Notes: generated from the letters alone by a model not told the origin. Positions 1 through 6,829 are shown, counted from the first letter of the stretch. The stretch is 10,971 nucleotides of DNA from JAEZDP01 sp964430855 (GCA_964430855.1 CAYSHC010000113.1:1-10971), one strand, 5' to 3'. A program made the numbers and translations.

Positions 1-2
1 GC

Positions 3-2219
3 ATGCACCGCGCGCTGCGCGAGTTCCGCATCCGCGGCGTCAAGACCAACATCCCGTTCCTCGAGAACGTCGTCCTCGACGAGACGTTCCGTGCCGGCCG
101 CGCGACGACGAGCCTCATCGACAACAACCCGGACCTGTTCAAGTTCCAGCCCCGCCGGGACCGCGCCACGAAGGTGCTCGCCTACCTGAGCGACGTCACC
201 GTCAACGGCAACCCGACGGCGAAGGGCTACCGCCCGCCCGAGGTGCTGCCGCCGGCCCGCGTGCCCGCGTTCGACCTCAAGGCCGGCATTCCGCCGGGCT
301 CGCGCGACCGGCTGCGCGAGCTGGGTCCGGAGAAGTTCGCCGAGTGGATCCGCGACCAGCGGCCGCTGCTCGTCACCGACACGACGATGCGCGACGCGCA
401 CCAGTCGCTCATCGCGACGCGGATGCGGTCGATCGACATGCTGAAGGTCGCCGACGCGGTCGCGCACCGCACGCCGAACCTGTTCAGCCTCGAGATGTGG
501 GGCGGCGCGACGTTCGACTCGGCGATGCGCTTCCTGCGCGAGTCGCCGTGGGACCGGCTGCGCGACCTGCGCGCGAAGATTCCCAACATCTGCTTCCAGA
601 TGCTCTTCCGCGGCTCCAACGCCGTCGGCTACTCGAACTACCCCGACAACGTCGTCGCGGGGTTCGTGAAGCACGCGGCCGAGTCGGGGATGGACATCTT
701 CCGCATCTTCGACTCGCTCAACTACCTGCCGAACATGACCGTCGCCATGGAGGCGGTGCGCGCGCAGCCCTACGCCGTGTGCGAGGCCGCCATCTGCTAC
801 ACGGGCGACATCAACGACCCGAAGCGCGACAAGTACTCGCTGAAGTACTACGTGGCCAAGGCGAAGGAGCTCGAGAGGATGGGCGCGCACGTCCTCGCCA
901 TCAAGGACATGGCGGGGCTGTGCCGGCCGTTCGCGGCGCGGCGGCTCGTGTCGGTGCTGCGCGAGGAGGTGGGGCTGCCCATCCACTTCCACACGCACGA
1001 CAGCTCGGGCATCAACGCGGCCTCGGTGCTCACGGCCGCCGAGGCCGGCGTGGACATCGTCGACCTGGCGATCGCGTCGATGTCGGGATCGACGAGCCAG
1101 CCGAACCTCAACTCGGTCTGCGCCGCGCTGCACGGCCACGAGCGCGACCCGGGGCTCGACCTCGACGCGCTCAACGAGATGTCCGACTACTGGGAAGAGG
1201 TGCTCGAGTACTACAAGCCGTTCAACACGGCGCCGCGCGCCGGGTCGGCGGAGGTGTACGTGCACGAGATGCCCGGCGGGCAGTTCACCAACCTGAAGGA
1301 GCAGGCCAACGCGATGGGCCTCGGGCACAACTGGCCCGAGATCGCCCGCACCTACGCGGAGGTCAACCAGCTGTTCGGCGACATCATCAAGGTGACGCCC
1401 AGCTCCAAGGTCGTCGGCGACATGTGCATGTACCTCATCACGCGCGGCATCCGGCCGCAGGACGTGCCGTCGCTCACGCCGGGGTCGCACGACTTCCCGG
1501 CGTCGGTCATCGACATGCTCCAGGGCGGCCTCGGGCAGCCCGACGGCGGCTGGCCGGAGCAGGTGCAGAGGGTGATCCTCGGCGACCGCACGCCGTACAC
1601 GACACGCCCCGGCGAGCGCGCGCCGAAGGTGGACCTCGAGGCCACGCGCGAGGAGCTGAGCCGCACGCTCGGCCGTCCGGCCACCGACGACGACCTCTAC
1701 AGCCACCTGATGTACCCGCAGGTGTTTGCGGAGTTCGACCAGTTCATCTCGACCTACAGCAAGGTGTCGGGGCTGCCGACGACGGCCTTCTTCTACGGGC
1801 TGTCGATCGGCGAGGAGATCGAGGTCGAGATCGACCCCGGCAAGGTGCTGTTCATCAAGCTGATCAGCATCGGCGAGGCCGACGAGCAGGGGCGTCGGAG
1901 CGTCTTCTACGAGCTCAACGGCATGCCGCGCGAGTCGCAGGTGGTGGACAAGGCGCTGGCGCCGAAGAACGTCGCGACACGGCCGAAGGGCGACCCGAAG
2001 GACCCGACGCAGGCCGTCGCGCCGATGCCGGGCATGGTCACCGACATCGCCGTCGGCATCGGCACGAAGGTGAAGGCGGGCGACCCGCTCATCACGCTCG
2101 AGGCCATGAAGATGCTGATGACGATCTCGGCCGGCATGGACGGCACGGTCACCGAGATCCTGGTGAAGAAGGGCGACTCGGTCGCGACGGACGACCTGCT
2201 GGCGAGGCTCGAAGCGTAG
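3..2219 (+). CDS. pyc: Pyruvate carboxylase, C-terminal part (5' end outside window)
   Basis: Biotin enzyme that carboxylates pyruvate to oxaloacetate in the cytoplasm (anaplerosis, gluconeogenesis). The visible 738 residues begin with the end of the biotin carboxylase domain (HRALREFRIRGVKTNIPFLENV, residues 2-23) and the frame is open to the left edge, so the ATG at position 3 is an internal Met and not the start. The carboxyltransferase domain follows: DTTMRDAHQS at 126-135, with D131 the likely metal ligand; KDMAG with the lysine normally carbamylated at K301; HTHD with H330 and H332 as metal ligands; and KVTPSSK with the catalytic-type Thr at 465. The spacing K301 to T465 (164 residues) equals that known for Rhizobium-type pyruvate carboxylase. 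A biotinyl domain closes the protein, with EAMKM and biotinylated K703, 35 residues from the C-terminus. All key residues are present. BC, CT and BCCP on one chain indicate the single-subunit type. It ends with TAG and is followed by 68 nt of spacer. Confidence 0.96.
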   Translation: MHRALREFRIRGVKTNIPFLENVVLDETFRAGRATTSLIDNNPDLFKFQPRRDRATKVLAYLSDVTVNGNPTAKGYRPPEVLPPARVPAFDLKAGIPPGSRDRLRELGPEKFAEWIRDQRPLLVTDTTMRDAHQSLIATRMRSIDMLKVADAVAHRTPNLFSLEMWGGATFDSAMRFLRESPWDRLRDLRAKIPNICFQMLFRGSNAVGYSNYPDNVVAGFVKHAAESGMDIFRIFDSLNYLPNMTVAMEAVRAQPYAVCEAAICYTGDINDPKRDKYSLKYYVAKAKELERMGAHVLAIKDMAGLCRPFAARRLVSVLREEVGLPIHFHTHDSSGINAASVLTAAEAGVDIVDLAIASMSGSTSQPNLNSVCAALHGHERDPGLDLDALNEMSDYWEEVLEYYKPFNTAPRAGSAEVYVHEMPGGQFTNLKEQANAMGLGHNWPEIARTYAEVNQLFGDIIKVTPSSKVVGDMCMYLITRGIRPQDVPSLTPGSHDFPASVIDMLQGGLGQPDGGWPEQVQRVILGDRTPYTTRPGERAPKVDLEATREELSRTLGRPATDDDLYSHLMYPQVFAEFDQFISTYSKVSGLPTTAFFYGLSIGEEIEVEIDPGKVLFIKLISIGEADEQGRRSVFYELNGMPRESQVVDKALAPKNVATRPKGDPKDPTQAVAPMPGMVTDIAVGIGTKVKAGDPLITLEAMKMLMTISAGMDGTVTEILVKKGDSVATDDLLARLEA

Positions 2220-2274
2220 AGACGCTGCGGTGCGCGGCTCGCGGGACGCGGCAGGCGGTGCGCGGCGCGTGCTG

Positions 2275-2280
2275 TACGAT
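2275..2280 (+). promoter_or_regulatory. Putative -10 box of leaderless promoter for the cupin gene
   Basis: TACGAT fits the TANNNT -10 pattern and ends exactly 7 nt before the ATG at 2288, so transcription would begin at or next to the start codon. No Shine-Dalgarno sequence lies in front of this gene. No -35 hexamer is recognisable upstream. The same arrangement precedes the hydrolase at 3889, which supports the reading. Confidence 0.5.
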
Positions 2281-2287
2281 TCCGCGC

Positions 2288-2809
2288 ATGCATGAGCCGA
2301 AGCAGGACCCTCCCACCGTCTCGCCCGACGGCGAGCCACTCGCGCGGCGGATCGCCGGGGTGGAGATTCGCTACCAGGCGCCCATCGCCGACGAGCGGGG
2401 CGAGGTCGTGGAGATCTACCGCCCGTCGTGGGGCGTGCATCCCGATCCGCTGGTTTACGTCTACCAGGTGATGGTCCGCCCCGGCGTCACCAAGGGCTGG
2501 GTGATGCACAAGCTGAGCGACGACCGCATCTTCGTGAGCCGGGGCGACCTGCGCGTCGGGCTCTACGACGCGCGGCCCGACTCGCCGACGCACGGCCTGC
2601 TGAACGTGTTCACGCTCACCGAGCGGCGGCGGCCGCTCATCGTGATCCCGCGCGGCGTCTACCACGGCGTCCAGAACGTGGGCCTGCGTGACGCGTTCTT
2701 CATCAACATGCCGACGCGGCCCTATGACCACGCGAACCCCGACAAGTACCGGCTGCCGCTGAAGAACGACCTGATCCCGTTCGACTTCAGCCTCGGGAGG
2801 AACCACTGA
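2288..2809 (+). CDS. dTDP-4-dehydrorhamnose 3,5-epimerase-like cupin protein
   Basis: A 173-residue protein with the RmlC/dTDP-sugar isomerase fold, a family that epimerises C3 and C5 of dTDP-4-keto-6-deoxyglucose on the way to dTDP-rhamnose or related sugars. Visible family features are GEVVEIYRPSW (38-48), the beta-strand stretch around KGWVMHKL with H74 in the place of the RmlC catalytic histidine, FVSRGDLRVGLYDAR (82-96) matching the RmlC 'VxxGxVxDVxVDLR' strand, and PRGVYHGVQN (121-130) matching 'PxGFAHGF'. The lysine that normally partners the catalytic His appears as Arg (R80), so activity on the classical substrate is uncertain; it may act on another NDP-sugar or be a divergent cupin. 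ATG 2288 is the first in-frame start after the putative -10 box. The stop overlaps the probable start of the downstream glycosyltransferase, implying translational coupling and a shared glycan role. The fold is convincing; the exact substrate is inferred. Confidence 0.82.
   Translation: MHEPKQDPPTVSPDGEPLARRIAGVEIRYQAPIADERGEVVEIYRPSWGVHPDPLVYVYQVMVRPGVTKGWVMHKLSDDRIFVSRGDLRVGLYDARPDSPTHGLLNVFTLTERRRPLIVIPRGVYHGVQNVGLRDAFFINMPTRPYDHANPDKYRLPLKNDLIPFDFSLGRNH
2795..2801 (+). promoter_or_regulatory. Shine-Dalgarno site deciding the glycosyltransferase start
   Basis: GGGAGGA lies inside the last codons of the cupin gene, with 4 nt between it and the CTG at 2806. It is far better placed for a start at 2806 than for the GTG at 2845, which is 43 nt away. 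It indicates translational coupling of the two genes. Confidence 0.6.
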
Positions 2810-3747
2810 CCGACGCGGGGCACGCCGGGCCGCTGGTCACCGTCGTGACGGCGACCTACAACGGGGCGCCGACGCTCCGCTCGACGCTCGCCGGCCTGTG
2901 CGCGCAGGAGTTCACCGACTTCGAGGCGTGGATCGTCGGCGATGCCTCCACCGACGACAGCGCCGAGGTCGTCGCCTCGATGCGTGACGACCGGCTGCAC
3001 TGGGTGAACCTGGCCGTCAACAGTGGCAACCAGAGCGTCCCCAACAACGAGGGGCTGCGCCGGGCGCGCGGGCGCTATATCGCGTACCTCGGGCACGACG
3101 ACCTGTGGTTCCCGTGGCACCTCGGCGCGCTCGTCGACGCGATGCAGCAGACGGGCGCCGGCTTCGCCCACGGCATGATGGCCATCCTCGAGCCGGACGG
3201 CGTCGCCGGCGTGTTCGGCGAGCCGCCGGACGGGTTGACGTTCGCGCGTCACTTCGTCCCGCCTTCGTCGTGGATGCACACACGGCAGGCGGCCGAGGCC
3301 GCGGGCTTCTGGGCGGCGCCGGACGCCATCGGCGTGGGCGTCGACCTCGACTACGCCAGGCGTCTGCTCTCGACAGGGGTTCGCGTCGTGTCGGTGCCGC
3401 GGCTGACGGTGCTGAAGTTCCCGTCCCCGCGCTTCCGGCTGTATGCCCCCGACGCCCTGCGTCCGCAGGCGGCCTGGCTGGCCCGGATGCAGGCCGACCC
3501 GCTCGAGGTCGAGCGCGAGACGCTCACGGCCATCGCGCGCCTCCTCGCGCGCAGCGCGGCCAGCCCCTCCCCGCCGCCGAGCTCGGACATCGCGTACCTG
3601 CGGCAGGCACTTCGCACCGTGGCGCGGCGGCGCCTGCGCGAGCCGCTGGCGACCCGCTGGCCCTTCAGCGCGATCGAGCGCTGGCGCTTCCACCGCGCCC
3701 GCCGCCGCATCCGCGCCGCCCGCGGGCTGCCACCTGCAGGCGGATGA
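2806..3747 (+). CDS. Glycosyltransferase family 2
   Basis: Cytoplasmic GT-A-fold glycosyltransferase that transfers a sugar from a nucleotide-sugar donor, probably to a surface or secreted glycan. With a start at CTG 2806 the product has 313 residues. The Rossmann-like first strand PLVTVVTATYNG is at about 9-20, the nucleotide-binding GDASTDDS at 45-52, and the metal-binding DXD-type motif GHDDLW at 96-101. The C-terminal third is Arg-rich with no membrane segment seen. The only ATG/GTG/TTG start in this region is GTG 2845, but it would delete the first core beta strand. CTG 2806 keeps it, overlaps the upstream TGA as CTGA and follows a strong Shine-Dalgarno, so I prefer it; a caller restricted to standard starts will report 2845-3747. 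The pairing with an RmlC-like epimerase suggests a deoxysugar donor, which is inference. Acceptor and linkage cannot be read from sequence. Confidence 0.9.
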   Translation: MTDAGHAGPLVTVVTATYNGAPTLRSTLAGLCAQEFTDFEAWIVGDASTDDSAEVVASMRDDRLHWVNLAVNSGNQSVPNNEGLRRARGRYIAYLGHDDLWFPWHLGALVDAMQQTGAGFAHGMMAILEPDGVAGVFGEPPDGLTFARHFVPPSSWMHTRQAAEAAGFWAAPDAIGVGVDLDYARRLLSTGVRVVSVPRLTVLKFPSPRFRLYAPDALRPQAAWLARMQADPLEVERETLTAIARLLARSAASPSPPPSSDIAYLRQALRTVARRRLREPLATRWPFSAIERWRFHRARRRIRAARGLPPAGG

Positions 3748-3759
3748 CAGCGCGGCGCT

Positions 3760-3835
3760 CACCGCTTGCCGCTTGTCGCCTGTCAACGATCAGGGACGCG
3801 CGTCGCAGGCGGACTGCGGTTCGCGGTCAGCGGTG
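3760..3835 (+). repeat. Imperfect inverted repeat with CCGCT periodicity
   Basis: Lies in the 141-bp spacer between the glycosyltransferase and the hydrolase. The left arm (3760-3779, beginning CACCGCTTGCC) and the reverse complement of the right arm (3816-3835, beginning CACCGCTGACC) match at 14 of 20 positions, rising to 16 if G-U pairs are allowed. Both arms are made of short CCGCT/CCGCN units. It could fold as a weak transcript-end hairpin or be a degenerate intergenic repeat; there is no T tract. Confidence 0.4.
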
Positions 3836-3875
3836 CGCGGCCAGCGGAAAGCGGCCCACGGAACCCCGTCCGCGC

Positions 3876-3881
3876 TACCAT
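3876..3881 (+). promoter_or_regulatory. Putative -10 box of leaderless promoter for the hydrolase
   Basis: TACCAT fits TANNNT and ends 7 nt before the ATG at 3889, the same spacing as TACGAT before the cupin gene. The intervening CTCCCCC carries no Shine-Dalgarno sequence. No -35 box is evident. Confidence 0.5.
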
Positions 3882-3888
3882 CTCCCCC

Positions 3889-4758
3889 ATGAGATTGCTG
3901 TGGTGTGTGCTCCTTGCCATCGGCCTGACCGCCGCTGACGCCGCCGCGCAGCAGGTCGCGCGCGACGTCCCGTACGTGCCCGGCGGGCACGCGCGGCAGG
4001 TGCTCGACGTCTACGCGCCGGGCGGCGCGACCAACGCGCCCGTCGTCTTCTGGATCCACGGCGGGGGCTGGCAGACCGGCCACAAGGGCCTCGTCGCCCG
4101 CAAGCCGCAGGCCTTCACCGACGCGGGCTACGTGTTTGTCTCGATCAACCACCGGCTGCTGCCGGAGGTCGAGATGCGGGCCATCATCGAGGACGTCGCC
4201 AGCGCGATGAAGTGGGTGCACGACAACATCGCCGGCTACGGCGGCGACCCGTCACGGGTGCTGGTGATGGGCCATTCCTCCGGCGGCCAGCTCGCGGCCA
4301 TCACGTGCACCGACCATCGCTACCTGGCACGGCACGGACTGTCGCTGTCGATGATCCGCGGCTGCGTCCCCGTCGACGCCGACACGTTCGACATTCCCGC
4401 CATCATCGAGATGGCCGAGACGCGCGCGCGGGTGCACGGGCTGCCGATGCCGACCTACGGGCACCGCCAGAAGTTCGGCAACGACGAGGCGAAGCACCGC
4501 GACTTCTCCGCCGTCACGCACGTGGCGCCGGACAAGGGCATCCCGCCGTTCCTGATCGTCTACGTCGCCGAGCAGCCCGACAACACGGCGCAGGCGCGCC
4601 GGTTCTCCGCCGTGCTCACCGACGCCGGCATCCCCGTGACGCTGGTGGGCGCGCGCGACACGACGCATTCGCGCGTGAACGACGCCATCGGCCTGGCCGA
4701 CGACCCGGTCACCGAGGCCATCTTCACCTTCGCGCGCGAGGCGGTCGCGCCCAGGTAG
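3889..4758 (+). CDS. Secreted alpha/beta-hydrolase (carboxylesterase / BD-FAE-like)
   Basis: A 289-residue esterase of the alpha/beta-hydrolase fold, likely exported. Residues 1-21 form a Sec signal peptide (hydrophobic LLWCVLLAIGLTAADAAA, likely cleaved near AAA-QQ). The oxyanion-hole motif HGGGW is at 57-61 and the nucleophile elbow GHSSGG at 128-133 with catalytic S130. The catalytic histidine is most likely H260 (TTHSRVND), and the acid is probably D231 in the loop after strand PPFLIVYV. These are hallmarks of the HSL/carboxylesterase-like group that hydrolyses short acyl or feruloyl/acetyl esters; the substrate is not evident. The frame stays open upstream, but the signal peptide, the -10 spacing and the start of family similarity all fix ATG 3889. 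It stands alone in its transcript and converges on the peroxiredoxin-like gene 10 nt away. Confidence 0.9.
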   Translation: MRLLWCVLLAIGLTAADAAAQQVARDVPYVPGGHARQVLDVYAPGGATNAPVVFWIHGGGWQTGHKGLVARKPQAFTDAGYVFVSINHRLLPEVEMRAIIEDVASAMKWVHDNIAGYGGDPSRVLVMGHSSGGQLAAITCTDHRYLARHGLSLSMIRGCVPVDADTFDIPAIIEMAETRARVHGLPMPTYGHRQKFGNDEAKHRDFSAVTHVAPDKGIPPFLIVYVAEQPDNTAQARRFSAVLTDAGIPVTLVGARDTTHSRVNDAIGLADDPVTEAIFTFAREAVAPR

Positions 4759-4768
4759 GTCGCCGCGG

Positions 4769-5323
4769 TCACGTCACCGTGGCGCGCGCCGCGCGCAGCA
4801 GCTCGCCGACGGGCGGGCGCTCGACGCGCTCCTGCGGGCGCGCGTACGCGACCGTGCCGTCGGGCGCGACGATGAAGTCGCCGCCCAGTTGCCGGGGATC
4901 CTCGCCGACGGTCCTCGGGCGCTCGCCTTCACGCCACAGCTGCCAGTACCGCCGCATCGAGCCGACGCTCGCGAGGATCGTCGGCCATGTCGCGCGCGTC
5001 AGTCCCCAGCGCGCATAGGCCGTCCGGTCGCGGTCCACCAGCACCGCGAACGGCAGGCGCTCGGCGTCGAGCCCGTGAAGCAGCCCCCGCCGCACCCGCG
5101 ACGGGTCGTCGAAGACGACAAACAGCGCGGCGGCGCCGGTCGCCTCCCACTGCGGCCACGTGGTGTGCACCTTCACGAGGTGCGCGCGGCAGATCGGTCA
5201 ACCGGCGTGGCGCAGGAACGAGACCAGCACGGGCCGTCCGCGGAGGTCGGCAAGCGATCGCCAGGTGCCGGCGAGGTCGGGCAGCGTCAGGTCGGGGGCG
5301 GCCAGGCCGGGGGGCGGCAGCAT
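4769..5323 (-). CDS. Selenocysteine-containing AhpC/TSA-type peroxiredoxin-like protein (TGA at 5198-5200 = Sec)
   Basis: Thioredoxin-fold redox protein of the AhpC-TSA family 2 (PRXL2-like) type, expected to reduce peroxides or other oxidants in the cytoplasm. It has 184 codons from ATG 5323, with an in-frame TAA four codons upstream. The N-terminus is a normal peroxiredoxin start: APDLTLPDLAG (9-19), SLADLRGRPVLVSFLRH (23-39). The active site follows as AG-U42-P-I-C45-R, where U42 is encoded by TGA exactly at the family's CPxC catalytic cysteine. The C-terminal part has the family signature GGDFIVAPDGTVAYARPQ and ends with PPVGELL. Reading frame and family similarity are continuous on both sides of the TGA, and a SECIS-like hairpin follows it, so this is read-through and not decay. 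Callers that treat TGA as stop will give only 4769-5176 starting at GTG, without the active site. A -10 box 6 nt before the ATG suggests a leaderless transcript. selA, selB, selC and selD are not in the window and must lie elsewhere. Confidence 0.9.
5167..5200 (-). promoter_or_regulatory. Bacterial SECIS element (with Sec TGA)
   Basis: On the minus strand the TGA (5200-5198) is followed by 14 nt, then GCACCT, loop CGTGA, then AGGTGC (5183-5167). The stem is 6 perfect base pairs with a 5-nt loop. The loop begins 20 nt after the TGA, and G is the second loop base. This fits the published bacterial SECIS pattern: a small apical loop, G in its first two positions, and 16-37 nt from UGA. The base after the TGA is C, a context known to favour read-through. 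SelB would bind this loop. Confidence 0.85.
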
Positions 5324-5329
5324 GCGGTC

Positions 5330-5335
5330 ATCTTA
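5330..5335 (-). promoter_or_regulatory. Putative -10 box of leaderless promoter for the selenoprotein gene
   Basis: On the minus strand TAAGAT (TANNNT) ends 6 nt before the ATG at 5323. There is no good Shine-Dalgarno sequence. It lies 7 bp from the oppositely directed TATACT box, so the two divergent promoters overlap and could compete or share a regulator. Confidence 0.45.
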
Positions 5336-5342
5336 CCCGCGC

Positions 5343-5348
5343 TATACT
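5343..5348 (+). promoter_or_regulatory. Putative -10 box for the Gfo/Idh/MocA oxidoreductase gene
   Basis: TATACT closely matches the TATAAT consensus and lies 48 nt before the ATG at 5397. This leaves a leader of roughly 40 nt that carries the Shine-Dalgarno sequence GGAGGA at 5381-5386, 10 nt before the start. No convincing -35 hexamer was found. Confidence 0.5.
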
Positions 5349-5396
5349 CCTGCCCGTTCCACGACAGTCGCGGACGTCTCGGAGGACTCCACCATC

Positions 5397-6794
5397 ATGC
5401 AGACACGCAACAGGCGCACCTTCCTGAAGCAGAGCCTCGCCGGCGCCGGCGCCACCATCGCGACGATGGGCATGAGCGCCCGCTCCTACGCGTCGATCCA
5501 GGGCGCCAACGACCGGCTCAACATCGCGGTGATCGGCATCCGCAACCAGGGGACGGTGCACCTGCGCAACCTGTGCGGCCTCAAGGACAGCCACAACGTC
5601 CAGGTGCGCACCGTGTGCGACGCCGACGAGCGCCTGTTCGACGCCGCGGTGGCGCTCGTCCGGAAGGAGACCGGCGTGGCCCCGGCGACCGAGTGGGACA
5701 TGCAGCGCGTCTTCGCCGACCCGGCGATCGACGCGGTCACCATCGCGACGCCCAACCACTGGCACGCGCTGGCGGCGATCTGGGCGGCGCAGGCCGGCAA
5801 GCACGTCTACGTCGAGAAGCCTTCCTCGCACAACATCTGGGAAGGCCGCAAGATGATCGAGGCCGCGCGCATCCACAAGGTGCGCATGCAGGTAGGCCTC
5901 AACAACCGTTCGGCCCCCGCGGTGCGCGAGGCGATCGCCTTCCTGCACGAGGGCGGCATCGGCGAGGTCTACATGGCGCGGGCGCTGTGCTTCAAGGCGC
6001 GCGACTCGTACGGCATGGCCGTCGAAGGCACGCCGCCCGAGGGCCTGCACTACGACCTCTGGCTCGGCCCGGCGCCGTGGCGGCCGTACAGCGAGAAGCG
6101 GGGCCACTACAACTGGCACTGGTACTGGGACACCGGCAACGGCGACACGGGCAACACGGGCCCGCACCAGCTCGACATCGCCCGCTGGGGCCTGTCCATG
6201 CACGCGCACCCCGTCACCGTGTACTCGGCCGGCGGGATCTTCGGCTTCCGCCGCGAGGGCGGCACGCAGACGCCGGGCAGGCGCGTCTACGGCGACGTCG
6301 AGGCCTACGGTCACGACCAGACGACACAAGAGACACCGAACACGCAGACGGTGACGTTCACCTACGCCGACGGCACGCTGCTCGAGATGGAGACGCGTGG
6401 CCGCTACACGAACCACGAGGGCAGCAAGGGCCAGGAGGTCGGCAACCTGTTCTACGGCAGCGAGGGCTGGCTCGAGATCGAGGGCAACACGTGGCGGGCG
6501 TTCCGCCACCGCAGCCGCGAGCCGTTCGCCGGCTCGAAGCCCGACACGCCCGGCGGCAACCACTGGGCCAACTTCGTCGAGGCGGTACGCGACGGCAGCG
6601 ACGCCAGGCTGCACGCCGACATCCACGAGGGGCACCTGTCCACCTCGCTCTGCCACCTGGCCAACATCTCGTACCGTGTCGGGCGCTCGCTGAAGTTCAT
6701 GCCCGAGCACGAGCGGTTCGCCAGCGACGCCGAGGCCGACACCCTGCTCACCCGCGTCTACCGCCAGCCCTACGTCGTCCCGGACGTGGTCTGA
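5397..6794 (+). CDS. Tat-exported Gfo/Idh/MocA family oxidoreductase
   Basis: A 465-residue NAD(P)-dependent sugar or polyol dehydrogenase-like protein. Residues 4-30 form a twin-arginine signal (RNRRTFLKQSL followed by a GAGATIATMGM stretch, then ARSYAS), so it is probably folded with cofactor in the cytoplasm and exported. The Rossmann start LNIAVIGIRNQG is at 41-52, ATPNHWHA at 117-124 and the family's EKP motif at 140-142, with K141 as the usual catalytic lysine. The C-terminal substrate domain has TGNTGPHQLDIARWGL, with H257 and D260 at the positions of the family's catalytic HxxD. GGAGGA at 5381-5386 supports ATG 5397. Such Tat-exported members are common in Planctomycetes, Acidobacteria and Bacteroidetes and are often tied to carbohydrate breakdown, but the substrate here is unknown. 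It diverges from the selenoprotein gene; a hairpin follows its stop. Confidence 0.93.
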   Translation: MQTRNRRTFLKQSLAGAGATIATMGMSARSYASIQGANDRLNIAVIGIRNQGTVHLRNLCGLKDSHNVQVRTVCDADERLFDAAVALVRKETGVAPATEWDMQRVFADPAIDAVTIATPNHWHALAAIWAAQAGKHVYVEKPSSHNIWEGRKMIEAARIHKVRMQVGLNNRSAPAVREAIAFLHEGGIGEVYMARALCFKARDSYGMAVEGTPPEGLHYDLWLGPAPWRPYSEKRGHYNWHWYWDTGNGDTGNTGPHQLDIARWGLSMHAHPVTVYSAGGIFGFRREGGTQTPGRRVYGDVEAYGHDQTTQETPNTQTVTFTYADGTLLEMETRGRYTNHEGSKGQEVGNLFYGSEGWLEIEGNTWRAFRHRSREPFAGSKPDTPGGNHWANFVEAVRDGSDARLHADIHEGHLSTSLCHLANISYRVGRSLKFMPEHERFASDAEADTLLTRVYRQPYVVPDVV

Positions 6795-6814
6795 TGCCCC
6801 GGGCCGGGGCGTCG
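6792..6814 (+). terminator. Hairpin at the stop codon of the oxidoreductase
   Basis: GCCCC (6796-6800), loop GGGCC, GGGGC (6806-6810) is a perfect 5-bp GC stem. It extends outward through the stop codon to 6792 and 6814 with T-G, A-T, G-C and T-G pairs, giving about 9 pairs. No T tract follows, so it would be a Rho-assisted or mRNA-protecting hairpin and not a classical intrinsic terminator. Confidence 0.4.
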
Positions 6815-6829
6815 CGCACGCTGCGTGGC

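Noticed and set aside
344..2287. N-terminal extension of the cupin gene into pyruvate carboxylase
   Set aside because: The frame is open but reads as Arg/Ala/His-rich nonsense inside a well-supported gene. The cupin similarity starts after ATG 2288.
4769..5323. Pseudogene or sequencing error as explanation of the in-frame TGA
   Set aside because: Only one stop, exactly at the catalytic Cys position, with intact family similarity on both sides and a SECIS-like hairpin at the right distance. Decay would not produce this combination.
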